From Thalassospira alkalitolerans (GTDB lineage Bacteria; Pseudomonadota; Alphaproteobacteria; Rhodospirillales; Thalassospiraceae): DNA of 64,000 nt. Shown here piece by piece: positions 37,199 to 46,758 of this stretch. How positions within the stretch are numbered: the stretch's first letter is position 1; each line of letters starts with the position of its first letter. The DNA is taken from positions 62,001 to 126,000 of the forward strand of contig NZ_JFKB01000009.1 of NCBI RefSeq assembly GCF_002115745.1, written 5' to 3'. A program made the translations under genes and the position numbers. The notes beneath the pieces are model-generated. The model was not told the DNA's origin and did no database searches. It saw nothing but the letters and a program-made list of their open reading frames with translations.

Positions 37199-37284
37199 GG
37201 CGCGACGTTATCGCTTGATCGATACGCGGAATTCGCTAGATTGCAAAAAACAGATATACACCAGAAGTTTAGAGGAGTTCTAAT

Positions 37285-37476
37285 ATGAGTGCCGATCGCT
37301 TGATCTTCGGTGTGCTGACGATCGTGGTAGGTCTTTTTGGCCTGTTCTATGCTTCGGGATCACATGATGGTTATTCGTATTTTGTTGGCCTGGCGCTGTT
37401 TTTCGGGGCTGTCCTGTTCATGTTCCAACTGATCAAAGGTCACTATGATCAGCAGGAACAAGACGCCCATAAATAA
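37285..37476 (+). CDS. Small two-helix membrane protein
   Basis: A 63-residue protein with two hydrophobic helices (FGVLTIVVGLFGLFYA and YFVGLALFFGAVLFMFQLI) joined by a short loop SGSHDGYS, and a charged His/Gln-rich tail. It has a strong ribosome site (GAGGAG). I cannot name it, but the good start site and residue pattern argue that it is real. The topology predicts both ends in the cytoplasm. Confidence 0.75.
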   Translation: MSADRLIFGVLTIVVGLFGLFYASGSHDGYSYFVGLALFFGAVLFMFQLIKGHYDQQEQDAHK

Positions 37477-37530
37477 GCCAACCACGCAGAAAAACCGCCT
37501 TAAAGGTTTTCTTTCGGGCCGCTGCGCGGT

Positions 37531-38349
37531 ATGGATCGAAGTATGAGCAATACACACTGGGATCCCGTTCGCTATGGCCTGTTTGGCGATGAACGTCGCC
37601 GTCCGGCCATTGATCTGATTTCCCGTCTGCCCAAACCGGCAGACGGATTTAAGCCACGCCAAATTGTTGATCTTGGCTGTGGGCCGGGTTCGATAACTGC
37701 CTTGCTTGATCAGGCCTATCGCACACAAGACAATGCCGATACCCAGATTATCGGAGTCGATTCGTCTGACGAGATGTTGCAAACCGCACGCAAGCGCGCG
37801 GAAAACATCGACTGGCAACAGGCTGATATTGCAACCTGGGAACCAAATTCCCCCGTCGATATCATCTTTTCCAACGCGGCCCTTCACTGGGTTCCGGAGC
37901 ATGTCAAACTGTTCCCCCGCCTGACCGGCTTTTTACGGCCCGGTGGCTTGTTGGCGATACAGGTCCCCAACAACTTCCTCGCCCCCAGCCACCAATTAAT
38001 TGGCGAAGCCGGAAATGAATGGCGTGATGCTGTTGCTGAAGCCATCGGGCAAATACGCATCATGCGCCCGGGCGATTATTTCGATGTCTTGTCGACAGAT
38101 TGCGATGCCATCGATTTGTGGCAAACCCAGTATTGTCATGTCCTGCGCGGTGAAGACCCGGTCTTTACCTGGACATCGTCAACGGTCCTGCGCCCGGTCT
38201 TGACAGCTTTGCCTGATGATGCGGCACGTGCCACCTTTTGCCAGAAATACAAAACCCGCTTGAAACAGGTCTATCCACCGCGTGATGATGGGATCACCCT
38301 GTTCCCATTCAATCGGCTATTCATGATTGCCCGCAAACGCAACGCATAA
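37531..38349 (+). CDS. Trans-aconitate 2-methyltransferase-like enzyme
   Basis: A 272-residue class I SAM-dependent methyltransferase. Motif I is VDLGCGPGSITALL; the acidic VDSSDEML follows; SNAALHWVPEH and the later WQTQYCHVL are typical of Tam, which methylates trans-aconitate formed from the TCA-cycle intermediate cis-aconitate. The start can be ATG 37531 or ATG 37543; the second matches family N-termini (SNTHWDP) well. Other small acids could be the true substrate. Confidence 0.8.
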   Translation: MDRSMSNTHWDPVRYGLFGDERRRPAIDLISRLPKPADGFKPRQIVDLGCGPGSITALLDQAYRTQDNADTQIIGVDSSDEMLQTARKRAENIDWQQADIATWEPNSPVDIIFSNAALHWVPEHVKLFPRLTGFLRPGGLLAIQVPNNFLAPSHQLIGEAGNEWRDAVAEAIGQIRIMRPGDYFDVLSTDCDAIDLWQTQYCHVLRGEDPVFTWTSSTVLRPVLTALPDDAARATFCQKYKTRLKQVYPPRDDGITLFPFNRLFMIARKRNA

Positions 38350-38387
38350 ATCGGATGGCGGGTTGTGCATCTATATTGGAGTAATCC

Positions 38388-39224
38388 ATGCCCGCCTTTC
38401 GCGACCACTTCATTTCCTGCTGCGGCTACGAACTTCACGTACGAACCTGGGGTTCATCGGAAAAACCCGCCCTTGTCATGAGCCACGGATTGGCACGGCT
38501 GGCAGATGATTTCGATCACGTCGCCCCGCAATTTTCCGACGACTACTTCGTGCTGTGCCCTTCCATGATCGGACGCGGGCTTTCGGGATGGGCCAAAGAC
38601 CCCGATCAGGAATATACCGTGCCATTTTACGTTGCCCAGACCTTTGAGATGCTGGACCATTTCAAAATTTCCAATTGCAAATGGATCGGTACATCAATGG
38701 GCGGCCTGATTGGCCTTGCCGTAACTGCCGAAGCGGCTGGCTGGATTGAAAAACTTGTCCTGAACGATATCGGTCCGGAACTTGATCCCGCGGCCGTCGC
38801 ACGGATCAAATCCTATGTTGGTGCATCACCCGAGTTCGAGACAATCAGCGATGTCGAACAGATCGTCAAACTGATCTATGCCCCATTCGGAATTGTCGAC
38901 GAGGCCAGTTGGGCTTTTATTTCGGCACGATCCGTCCGCCGTTTGCCAAATGGCAATTTCATGATGCACTACGATCCCGAAGTCATGCGCGTTTTTGCCG
39001 AACATATTGATAAATTTGATGCTTGGGATCAATTCAACGCGCTTGCATGCCCGGTCATGCTGATCAGCGGAGCCAAATCCGATCTGATCCCACCCTCTAT
39101 AGTTGAAAAAATGAAGGTACAAAAACCGGAAATGCCGGTTTTGACCGTAGCAAACTGCGGACACGCCCCCCATTTGAATGATAGGGAACAGATAAAAGCC
39201 ATCAAGGCGTTCCTTTCCGACTGA
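38388..39224 (+). CDS. Alpha/beta hydrolase
   Basis: A 278-residue alpha/beta hydrolase. The nucleophile Ser103 sits in GTSMGGLIG, the acid is in LISGAKSDLI, and the His is in NCGHAPHLND. The oxyanion segment is VMSHGLARLADD. There is no signal peptide, so it is cytosolic. The subfamily resembles esterase/lactonase-like enzymes; the substrate cannot be read. ATG 38388 follows TTGGAG. Confidence 0.88.
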   Translation: MPAFRDHFISCCGYELHVRTWGSSEKPALVMSHGLARLADDFDHVAPQFSDDYFVLCPSMIGRGLSGWAKDPDQEYTVPFYVAQTFEMLDHFKISNCKWIGTSMGGLIGLAVTAEAAGWIEKLVLNDIGPELDPAAVARIKSYVGASPEFETISDVEQIVKLIYAPFGIVDEASWAFISARSVRRLPNGNFMMHYDPEVMRVFAEHIDKFDAWDQFNALACPVMLISGAKSDLIPPSIVEKMKVQKPEMPVLTVANCGHAPHLNDREQIKAIKAFLSD

Positions 39225-39305
39225 CGCATCTGGACCGGAAACATCCAGTAATTATTTGCACAAAGGATGTGCACCCGTTGGGATCAGGTTATCGGGACAC
39301 GAGAC

Positions 39306-40004
39306 ATGCATGTATCACGTCCAAATACATGGCTGATTGCAGGTTCTGCCGTTGCGTTTCTACTCGGTGGGTTTTCACATTCAGCCAATGCCCAGTCTAA
39401 TCAGACTGCCACGCCTGCGGAAACCGGCGTGGCAATTGGTATGCCCGAAATTGACCTCCTGCATTCCAATCTGGTTCCGGGTATTCTGCCCCCACTCGGT
39501 CAAAGCGGACTAAGTCAGTATTTTTCCCAAAGCGGCAATCGCAGCATCATCCTTGGCAGCCCATCCGGGGGTGAAAACGAGGATGTATCCTTGTTCTGGC
39601 TTGAAATGAACAGCCGCCCCCAACCGGGCAAAGGTGTTTCGGCTCAGATTGGCCTTGGCTTTGCACCGCGCCCTGACCTTGGTATTGCCTTTGGCCCGGT
39701 CTTCGAACTGAACGGGCCGATTGGCAAGAGTATCGGCAATGATACCAGCCACGATTACGATGTGACTCCAACCCATCGCCCGGGCGACTATTACAATCAG
39801 GAGTTTTCATCCCGCCGCAGCAACAATTCAGGTACCGATGACGCCGGGATTGCCGCAAGCCTTTCCTATATGCCATTTAAAGATATCTGGATCGGCCTGC
39901 ATGGTCGCCTGACCAGTGATCTAACATCGGCCCCAAATACCGGCGGTACGGATAGTTTTGATGCGATGCTTGGTCTAACGGCTGGATATCGCCTGGAATT
40001 CTAG
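39306..40004 (+). CDS. Exported protein, outer-membrane beta-barrel candidate
   Basis: A 232-residue protein with a signal peptide (about residues 1-30, ending SANAQ). The mature part has alternating hydrophobic strands (VSLFWLEMNSR, VSAQIGLGFAPR, LGIAFGPVFEL, WIGLHGRLTSDL, AMLGLTAGYRLEF) and ends in Phe after Tyr-Arg-Leu-Glu, as beta-barrel outer-membrane proteins do. I do not recognise a family. I start at ATG 39306, where the signal begins; the frame is open to 39267. The number of strands (about eight) would fit a small barrel. Confidence 0.65.
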   Translation: MHVSRPNTWLIAGSAVAFLLGGFSHSANAQSNQTATPAETGVAIGMPEIDLLHSNLVPGILPPLGQSGLSQYFSQSGNRSIILGSPSGGENEDVSLFWLEMNSRPQPGKGVSAQIGLGFAPRPDLGIAFGPVFELNGPIGKSIGNDTSHDYDVTPTHRPGDYYNQEFSSRRSNNSGTDDAGIAASLSYMPFKDIWIGLHGRLTSDLTSAPNTGGTDSFDAMLGLTAGYRLEF

Positions 40005-40132
40005 GGTCAGGCCCCCTTAATTTGGCGCAATTTCCACCATCATTCAGGCAACGATGTTCAATTACCCTTTTGTCGATCTAATCGAGGCTGTATGACTCGT
40101 AGAAGGATCATCAGGGAAAGACGATACGCAGC

Positions 40133-41107
40133 ATGACGACCACGCCAGTACCAAACGACGGGCCGAATGCCGATCCGTTTTCCGCCTGCAATACTCTTGC
40201 CGCGGCGAAAAACGCCAATCTGTATCGTGCGGCCATGCGGCTTGGTCCAGAACGACAGCAGTTCTTTTTGGCTGCTTATGCGTCGATGCGGGTCATTGAT
40301 GACATCGTCGACGATGGTTTTCTTGAACTGACCGATCACGAACGCGACTATGCACGCGAAGATACATTGATTGCCATTGATCATTGGCAGCAACAGATCC
40401 AAGCGGCCAAAGCGGATGCGGATAATCCCCATCCTGAAAACGGCCCGCTCAGCCAACAGGTTTTTGATGCGCTGCGCCTAACGCTGGGCCGAAGCGATCT
40501 GAATGTTGATCCATGGATTGATCTGGCGGATGCCCTGCGCCGCGACGTTGCCGAAGAGCCTATGGATGAATGGGACGACTTCATTACCTATTGCGAAGGG
40601 GCAACGGCAGCACCAGCATCGATTTTCGTCTACCTGCTTTCCGCGCGATTTGATCCTGAAATCGGCTATACCTCGCCTCTGACCAACCCGCCGCTGTATC
40701 ATGCGCGCGATATGGCCATTTTCTGTTATATCGTCCATATCCTGCGCGATTTGCCCGATGATATCAAAGGCCCCGACCGGCTGGTGACCATCCCGGCGGA
40801 TATCTTGATCGCGGCTGATATTACATTGGGTGAAATCCGCAATGCCATCGGGCAAAAGAAGTTCGAGGAACTCGACCGCCTGGGCACGATCCTGCTGGAA
40901 CACGCTTGGGAACATTTTGAAACCGGTCAGGCGCGATCCGCCGAACTGCTTGCCATTCTGGACCCGGAAGAAACCGATACCCTGTCACGTCTATTTGCCG
41001 TCTATATCGAATTGGCCAGTGCAATGATGGATAATGGTTATGCCGCCTTCCTGATGGACCGTGAAACGATCATCGCGCAAACGGCCGGAAACAGCCTTCC
41101 CGGATAG
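40133..41107 (+). CDS. Squalene/phytoene synthase family protein
   Basis: A 324-residue head-to-head prenyl synthase. The first Asp-rich motif is in YASMRVIDDIVDD and the second in YIVHILRDLPDDIKG; an Arg-rich ALRRDVAE segment lies between. Family members join two prenyl diphosphates to give squalene or phytoene. Only one copy occurs here, with no desaturase, cyclase or hpnC/hpnE partner, so the product cannot be assigned. A strong terminator follows. Confidence 0.85.
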   Translation: MTTTPVPNDGPNADPFSACNTLAAAKNANLYRAAMRLGPERQQFFLAAYASMRVIDDIVDDGFLELTDHERDYAREDTLIAIDHWQQQIQAAKADADNPHPENGPLSQQVFDALRLTLGRSDLNVDPWIDLADALRRDVAEEPMDEWDDFITYCEGATAAPASIFVYLLSARFDPEIGYTSPLTNPPLYHARDMAIFCYIVHILRDLPDDIKGPDRLVTIPADILIAADITLGEIRNAIGQKKFEELDRLGTILLEHAWEHFETGQARSAELLAILDPEETDTLSRLFAVYIELASAMMDNGYAAFLMDRETIIAQTAGNSLPG

Positions 41108-41109
41108 CA

Positions 41110-41135
41110 AAAACCCCGCCAAATGGCGGGGTTTT
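41110..41135. terminator. Bidirectional rho-independent terminator
   Basis: AAAACCCCGCC (41110-41120) and GGCGGGGTTTT (41125-41135) form a perfect 11-base stem with a four-base loop. It sits between the convergent prenyl synthase and pgk genes and serves both. Confidence 0.95.
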
Positions 41136-41159
41136 ACATTTGATATCAAACAAATCTGA

Positions 41160-42353
41160 TCAGTCGTGCAGTGCCGCAACGCCGGGAAGTTCCTTGCCTT
41201 CAAGCCATTCAAGAAACGCACCACCCGCCGTCGATACATAGGAAAAATCCTGATCGGCATCAGCGTGGCGAAGAGCAGCAACCGTGTCACCACCACCCGC
41301 AACCGAAAGCAGTTTCCCCGCCTTGGTCAGTTTGGCTGCCTGTTGGGCAACCGAAACCGTTGCGGTATCAAACGGCGCAATTTCAAAGGCACCCAACGGG
41401 CCATTCCAAACCAGCGTTTCGCAGGATTCCAGACGTTTGTTCAAATCGATAATTGTCTTTGGACCGGCATCCAAAATCATACCGTTCGTATCAACATCAT
41501 TGATGTCAGAAACCGTATAATCGGCATGCGCCTTGAATTCCTTGGCGACCAGGCCATCAACTGGCAGGACGATTTCGCAATTGGCGGCTTTCGCCTTGGC
41601 AAAGATTTCGCGCGCGGTTTCCAAAAGGTCATGCTCACAAAGTGACTTGCCAACATTAACACCCTTTGCGGCGAGGAACGTATTTGCCATGCCGCCCCCA
41701 ATCACCAACTGATCAACCCTGGCAACCAAATTGCCAAGCAAGTCCAGCTTGGTCGAAATTTTAGCCCCGCCAACAATCGCCATAACCGGATGTTTCGGTG
41801 CTTCAAGCGCATTGCCAAGAGCTTCGAGTTCCGCCTGCATCAAACGGCCAGCATAGGCCGGAAGTTTGCGCGCCAAGCCTTCGGTCGAAGCATGTGCGCG
41901 GTGCGCACAGGAAAAGGCATCATTCACAAATATATCGCCAAGCTTGGCGAGTTCGGCCGCAAAGGCCGGGTCGTTTTTTTCTTCTTCACTGTGATAGCGA
42001 AGGTTTTCCAAAAGGGCGATTTCGCCATCTTTTAAACCATCGACAACGGCTGCCGCTGCTGCACCGATGCAATCATCGGCAAATTTCACCGGACGGCCCA
42101 GCTGTTTGGCAAGGGCATCCGCAACCGGTTTCAGCGACATTTCCGCGACACGTTCGCCTTTCGGGCGACCGAAATGGGTAATCACAATAAGTTTCGCACC
42201 GGCATCTGCCAGTTCGATCAACCCCGGCACCGTCCGTTCGATACGTGTAGTATCGCCAACAACACCATCTTTCATCGGAACGTTAAGATCAGCGCGCAAC
42301 AAAACGCGCTTGCCAGCGACATTGACACCGTCAAGCGTATTAAAATTAGCCAT
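41160..42353 (-). CDS. pgk: Phosphoglycerate kinase
   Basis: A 397-residue glycolytic kinase. [15 protein letters not shown] begins the substrate domain, [14 protein letters not shown] follows, [15 protein letters not shown] carries the conserved region, and the C-terminal [15 protein letters not shown] and [12 protein letters not shown] form the nucleotide domain. Only a terminator lies downstream. The dapF gene is 174 bases upstream on the same strand; that gap shows no clear terminator. Confidence 0.97.
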   Translation of the reverse strand: MANFNTLDGVNVAGKRVLLRADLNVPMKDGVVGDTTRIERTVPGLIELADAGAKLIVITHFGRPKGERVAEMSLKPVADALAKQLGRPVKFADDCIGAAAAAVVDGLKDGEIALLENLRYHSEEEKNDPAFAAELAKLGDIFVNDAFSCAHRAHASTEGLARKLPAYAGRLMQAELEALGNALEAPKHPVMAIVGGAKISTKLDLLGNLVARVDQLVIGGGMANTFLAAKGVNVGKSLCEHDLLETAREIFAKAKAANCEIVLPVDGLVAKEFKAHADYTVSDINDVDTNGMILDAGPKTIIDLNKRLESCETLVWNGPLGAFEIAPFDTATVSVAQQAAKLTKAGKLLSVAGGGDTVAALRHADADQDFSYVSTAGGAFLEWLEGKELPGVAALHD

Positions 42354-42527
42354 TATCTGAACCTGCTTTTGAGTTTCACAAAAGACGGGAGGGGGCGTCC
42401 CGACATGGATTAAACCGGCACCCGGTTGCGCCTTGTTTTGCCCGACAGACAGACATTTCGCAAGCGCGGAGCCAATTCAAAACAATACCGGCCCATTTCA
42501 AAGAAGCAGACCGGCATCAAAATTCAA

Positions 42528-43373
42528 TCAGTGCTGACCCAAAAGGGATCCGTCCAAAAAACCCGAAAAACTGGTTGCAACCGGCCCGGTCATCAAGACG
42601 TGATCATCCAGCAGCCATTCAATACCCAGCACGCCGCCATCCAAAACGATTTCGGTTTTACGCCCGGTAAGCCCACGGCGTACAGCCGCAACGCCAACAG
42701 CACAGGCACCGGTACCGCACGCCCGCGTCACCCCAACGCCGCGTTCCCAGACCCGCATGCGAATCCGGTTTTCACCGATGATGCTGCAAACTTCGATATT
42801 GGCGCGTTCAGGGAACATTTCATGATGTTCAAGAACCGGACCAAGCTTTTCAATATCAATCAATTCGGCATCGTCGACAAAGAAAACTGCATGCGGATTG
42901 CCAACATTCACACCAACCGCATCCGATAAACCACCAAGTGACAACGGGATATGATTGGTATCAACGGCCTGACCAAGCGGAATATCACGCCAGTCCAGTT
43001 TGACCTGTCCCATATCGACCGTCACACGGCCATCCGCCAGACCATTGGCATCAAGCAACCCGACGACGGTTTCAATAATAACTTCCTTGCGGCCCAATTC
43101 GCCCATAACGACCTTCGCGACACACCGCGTAGCATTGCCGCAAGCCTCGACCTCGCCACCGTCATTATTGCGAATGCGCATAAAGGCATCGGCAAGACCG
43201 TCACGTGCGGGTTCAATGACAATCAACTGGTCACAGCCAACGCCGGTCTTGCGATCGGCAATACGGGCCGCGGTTGCGTTATCAAGATCAAGCACAGCGG
43301 GATCACGTCGTCCATCAAAGACAACGAAATCATTCCCAAGCCCATGCATTTTGACAAATGGAATACCGTTCAT
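42528..43373 (-). CDS. dapF: Diaminopimelate epimerase
   Basis: A 281-residue PLP-independent epimerase of lysine and murein synthesis that interconverts LL- and meso-diaminopimelate. The two catalytic cysteines are in EACGNATRCVA and TRACGTGACAVGV; KMHGLGNDFVV opens the fold. I start at ATG 43373, which has AAGGCGG five bases upstream and matches family N-termini; the frame is open to 43418. The neighbours (pgk, GNAT-like) are unrelated to lysine synthesis. Confidence 0.96.
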   Translation of the reverse strand: MNGIPFVKMHGLGNDFVVFDGRRDPAVLDLDNATAARIADRKTGVGCDQLIVIEPARDGLADAFMRIRNNDGGEVEACGNATRCVAKVVMGELGRKEVIIETVVGLLDANGLADGRVTVDMGQVKLDWRDIPLGQAVDTNHIPLSLGGLSDAVGVNVGNPHAVFFVDDAELIDIEKLGPVLEHHEMFPERANIEVCSIIGENRIRMRVWERGVGVTRACGTGACAVGVAAVRRGLTGRKTEIVLDGGVLGIEWLLDDHVLMTGPVATSFSGFLDGSLLGQH

Positions 43374-43436
43374 ATCCGCCTTATAACGGTGTCCTGACAT
43401 GCCGTCCACCAAACTCAAATCGGACGGCGCATAAAA

Positions 43437-43937
43437 TCAGGCAGAAGTCATCGGGGTTGCAGGGGCGCAATAGCGGATTTTACGCGGAACAAACCCGGCA
43501 CCACTGAAATAATCACGAAGCCGTTCGTCCATTTCCCCCAATGAAACATGGACCGCCGCACAGCGATGATCATGGACAAGGCGGTTCATCGCATCACGCA
43601 TCGTATCAAGCACATAGGGCCGGGAAACAATTTCAACAGCCATGACATTGTCAACATGAAGGACCAGTCCTTCGGCAATATCGTCCCGCACCTGATAAGA
43701 AAACAGACCGTGGATATAGCCGCGTTCGTTGGAAATCACCATAATCCCGCGTGGACGCTGCCACAGGATATCATCACATCCAGCCCCGGGGGCCACATTC
43801 TGACAATCAACGCAGAACTCGGCAACGAATTCACGCCAGCGATCAAACGAAAGACCGGTCTGCATCATCTGCACGAGCGGAAAGGTCATATCCGCCGTGT
43901 GATGTGTAAGGGGTCGTGCCTGATAGGTTACTGACAT
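43437..43937 (-). CDS. GNAT-like protein, possible FNR target
   Basis: A 166-residue protein that I read as a GNAT-type acetyltransferase fold from its pattern: strand GLFSYQVRDDIAEGLVLHVDNVMAV, helix YVLDTMRDAMNRLVHDH, strand AAVHVSLGEMD and the terminal DYFSGAGFVPRKIRYCA. The acetyl-CoA loop is not canonical, so catalytic activity is uncertain. I start at ATG 43937, which has GGGAAGAG upstream; the frame is open to 43967. An FNR-type box lies 58-71 bases before the start, suggesting oxygen-dependent control shared with the divergent cco genes. Cysteines in FCVDCQNVAPGAGCDD are notable. Confidence 0.6.
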   Translation of the reverse strand: MSVTYQARPLTHHTADMTFPLVQMMQTGLSFDRWREFVAEFCVDCQNVAPGAGCDDILWQRPRGIMVISNERGYIHGLFSYQVRDDIAEGLVLHVDNVMAVEIVSRPYVLDTMRDAMNRLVHDHRCAAVHVSLGEMDERLRDYFSGAGFVPRKIRYCAPATPMTSA

Positions 43938-43994
43938 AAATTGTACTCTTCCCACGATTTCTATCAATCATGCAGCAAAGAATTCGCAACCACC

Positions 43995-44008
43995 TTGACT
44001 TGTATCAA
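43995..44008. promoter_or_regulatory. FNR-type box 1, upstream of the GNAT-like gene
   Basis: TTGAC-TTGT-ATCAA, one base from the FNR consensus TTGAT-N4-ATCAA. It lies 58-71 bases before the leftward GNAT-like start, a usual activator distance, and 343 bases before ccoN. The window also encodes an Fe-S FNR-type regulator at 52712. Confidence 0.75.
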
Positions 44009-44118
44009 CACTTTTAAAGACCCGGGCGCGCATAAACACAATCAGCAATCAATTGTCCCGCAATGCGGACGAGTTTTGCCTGTGATTTAAAAGGGGACGA
44101 AGCTTTCTGGTGCCAACA

Positions 44119-44132
44119 TTGACGTGGATCAA
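44119..44132. promoter_or_regulatory. FNR-type box 2, upstream of ccoN
   Basis: TTGAC-GTGG-ATCAA, the same half-sites as box 1. It lies about 219 bases before ccoN in a 413-base gap (43938-44350) that otherwise holds no convincing gene. The distance implies a long leader or a promoter near 44170. Confidence 0.8.
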
Positions 44133-44350
44133 TGGCAGGGATGGCTTTAATCCGCATAATCATTGGACAATCGAAAACCTCGCTCGTTTTGCATATGATG
44201 CCGCCGAAATCGGTAGTACCATGTCATCGGCGGGGCTTTTGGTGCAGGTGGCAAGGAGACGACATCCGTCTGCCAGGTCACCGCCGGGACTGATGGAGCT
44301 GCCCGATTGGATCGGACAGTTCACCCGAACACCTTGAACGGGAGTCAAGC

Positions 44351-45823
44351 ATGAGCCAGGGGAGCATGGCACAAACAGCACCAACGCCTGTTGCTGTTAG
44401 TTATAATATGGACGTTGTGCGCTGGGGCGCACTGGCGACTATATTTTGGGGCGTCGTCGGATTTCTGGCGGGCGATCTTATCGCCTGGCAACTCGCATTT
44501 CCGGCGCTTAATTTCGACATCGAATATCTGAATTTCGGGCGTTTGCGCCCGCTGCACACGTCTGCGGTGATTTTTGCCTTTGGTGGCAACGCTCTTATCG
44601 CGACGTCATTCTATGTTGTGCAACGGACATGTCGCGCATCTCTTTATGGCGGCAAGGCCCTTCCAGCATTCGTATTCTGGGGTTATCAGCTATTCATTGT
44701 CATGGCCGCACTCGGCTATGTATTGGGTATTACCCAAGGCCGTGAATACGCAGAACCAGAATGGTTTGTTGATATATGGCTGACCGTGGTTTGGGTTGCG
44801 TATCTTGCCATTTTTGTTGGCACGCTGCTGAAACGACAAGAACCACATATCTATGTCGCAAACTGGTTTTACCTGGCCTTCATCGTAACAATCGCGATGC
44901 TTCATCTGGGCAACAACCTGGCGATTCCGGTCTCCTTCATGGGGGCCAAATCCTACTCGATGTTCTCAGGCGTGCAGGATGCTCTGACGCAGTGGTGGTA
45001 CGGTCATAATGCCGTTGGGTTCTTCCTGACAGCCGGCTTCCTTGGGATGATGTACTATTTCATTCCGAAACGTGCTGAACGTCCGGTTTATTCCTATCGT
45101 CTGTCGATCATTCACTTCTGGGCGCTGATCTTCCTGTATATCTGGGCTGGTCCGCACCATCTGCATTACACAGCCCTTCCTGATTGGGCGCAGACCCTTG
45201 GTATGACATTCTCGATCATGTTGTGGATGCCGTCCTGGGGCGGAATGATCAACGGTCTGATGACGCTTTCGGGTGCATGGGACAAATTGCGAACCGATCC
45301 GGTCCTGCGCTTCATGGTCGCCGCTGTCGGTTTCTATGGCATGTCGACCTTCGAAGGCCCGGTCATGTCGATCAAGGCTGTCAATGGCCTGTCACATTAC
45401 ACCGACTGGACCATTGGCCACGTTCATTCCGGCGCATTGGGCTGGGTTGCTTTCGTTACCTTTGGGGCGATTTACTTCCTGATACCGGTTCTGTGGCACC
45501 GTGAACGCCTGTATTCGATGCGGTTGGTTTCGCATCATTTCTGGCTCGCAACCATCGGGATTGTTCTTTACATCACCTCGATGTGGGTATCGGGGATCAT
45601 GCAGGGCCTGATGTGGCGTGCGTATGACGATCTGGGCTTCCTGCAATATTCCTTCATCGAAACCGTTGAAGCAATGCATCCCTATTACATCATTCGTGCA
45701 ACGGGCGGCCTGCTGTTCCTGCTGGGTTCGTTGATCATGGTCTGGAACGTCTACAAGACGATCAAAGGTGATCTGCGACGCGAAGCACCGATCGGCACAC
45801 CGGCCACCGTGGCAGCCGAATAA
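44351..45823 (+). CDS. ccoN: cbb3-type cytochrome c oxidase subunit I
   Basis: A 490-residue, 12-helix catalytic subunit of the high-affinity cbb3 oxidase. The heme and CuB ligands are in the helices containing [52 protein letters not shown] and [14 protein letters not shown]. It reduces oxygen to water at low oxygen tension and pumps protons. ATG 44351 follows GGGAG. FNR boxes lie upstream, and ccoO, ccoQ and ccoP follow. Confidence 0.98.
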   Translation: MSQGSMAQTAPTPVAVSYNMDVVRWGALATIFWGVVGFLAGDLIAWQLAFPALNFDIEYLNFGRLRPLHTSAVIFAFGGNALIATSFYVVQRTCRASLYGGKALPAFVFWGYQLFIVMAALGYVLGITQGREYAEPEWFVDIWLTVVWVAYLAIFVGTLLKRQEPHIYVANWFYLAFIVTIAMLHLGNNLAIPVSFMGAKSYSMFSGVQDALTQWWYGHNAVGFFLTAGFLGMMYYFIPKRAERPVYSYRLSIIHFWALIFLYIWAGPHHLHYTALPDWAQTLGMTFSIMLWMPSWGGMINGLMTLSGAWDKLRTDPVLRFMVAAVGFYGMSTFEGPVMSIKAVNGLSHYTDWTIGHVHSGALGWVAFVTFGAIYFLIPVLWHRERLYSMRLVSHHFWLATIGIVLYITSMWVSGIMQGLMWRAYDDLGFLQYSFIETVEAMHPYYIIRATGGLLFLLGSLIMVWNVYKTIKGDLRREAPIGTPATVAAE

Positions 45824-45837
45824 GGGGGGATGCGAAA

Positions 45838-46566
45838 ATGCTTCTGAAAAAACACCATATTGTCGAGAAGAACGTCTTTCTTCTCGTCCTTGGGATTTTC
45901 CTGACCATCATCATCGGCGGTATTGTCGAAATCGTGCCCTTGTTCACGATGGAACAGACCATCGAGAAGGTGGAAGGGGTTCGTCCCTACTCGCCACTCG
46001 AACAGGCGGGCCGCAACATCTATCTCCGTGAAGGGTGCTATAACTGCCATTCTCAGCAGATCCGTCCGTTCCGTGACGAGGTCGAACGTTATGGCCATTA
46101 TAGCCTTGCCGCGGAATCGATGTATGACCATCCGTTCCAGTGGGGATCAAAACGTACAGGACCAGATCTTGCCCGTGTCGGCGGAAAATATTCCAATGAT
46201 TGGCATGTCGCCCACTTGGTTGACCCGCGCGCTGTTGTGCCGGAATCGATCATGCCGGGTTATCCGTTCCTGGCCGAGCACGAGTTGAAGTTTGATGACG
46301 CCCAGGCGCATCTTGAGACGCTTAAGATGGTTGGGGTTCCCTATACCGACGAGCAACTCGAGAACGCCAAAGCCGACCTGTATCTGCAGGCGATGGCGGA
46401 CGAGGACTACGACGATTTCCTTGCCCGGTACCCGAATGCTGCAACCGGCGACTTCGACGGCAATCCGGAAAAGCTGACCGAAATGGATGCGCTGATTGCG
46501 TATCTGCAGGTCCTTGGCCGAATGGTCGATTTCACCAGTTACAACCCGCAGCTGAACCTGCGCTAA
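45838..46566 (+). CDS. ccoO: cbb3 oxidase subunit II (mono-heme c)
   Basis: A 242-residue membrane-anchored mono-heme cytochrome. One N-terminal helix ([21 protein letters not shown]) precedes the heme motif CYNCHS in [17 protein letters not shown], with Met ligands later. It delivers electrons to CcoN. It starts 15 bases after ccoN, with a GGGGGG ribosome site. Confidence 0.98.
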   Translation: MLLKKHHIVEKNVFLLVLGIFLTIIIGGIVEIVPLFTMEQTIEKVEGVRPYSPLEQAGRNIYLREGCYNCHSQQIRPFRDEVERYGHYSLAAESMYDHPFQWGSKRTGPDLARVGGKYSNDWHVAHLVDPRAVVPESIMPGYPFLAEHELKFDDAQAHLETLKMVGVPYTDEQLENAKADLYLQAMADEDYDDFLARYPNAATGDFDGNPEKLTEMDALIAYLQVLGRMVDFTSYNPQLNLR

Positions 46567-46581
46567 GGCAAAGGGGTAGTC

Positions 46582-46743
46582 ATGGAATTCTTTACGCAAC
46601 TCGCTGACTTTTTCCGGCCCCTGTGGGGTCTGTGGCTGATGCTGCTTTTCGGGGCAATCATTGCTTGGGTCATGTGGCCCAGCAAGAACCGCCGGAAAGA
46701 AATGGACGAGCATGCCCAGATCCCGTTTCGGGACCAGGATTAG
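46582..46743 (+). CDS. ccoQ: cbb3 oxidase subunit CcoQ
   Basis: A 53-residue single-helix protein (LWGLWLMLLFGAIIAWVMW) with a charged tail (SKNRRKEMDEHAQ). Length, topology and position between ccoO and ccoP identify CcoQ/FixQ, which stabilises the oxidase. It starts 15 bases after ccoO, with a GGGG ribosome site, and ends 15 bases before ccoP. Confidence 0.93.
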   Translation: MEFFTQLADFFRPLWGLWLMLLFGAIIAWVMWPSKNRRKEMDEHAQIPFRDQD

Positions 46744-46758
46744 GGGGAGAACCGAGCT

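Noticed and set aside
44110..44337. 75-codon ORF before ccoN
   Set aside because: It starts at GTG, runs through FNR box 2, lacks a ribosome site and has no family resemblance.
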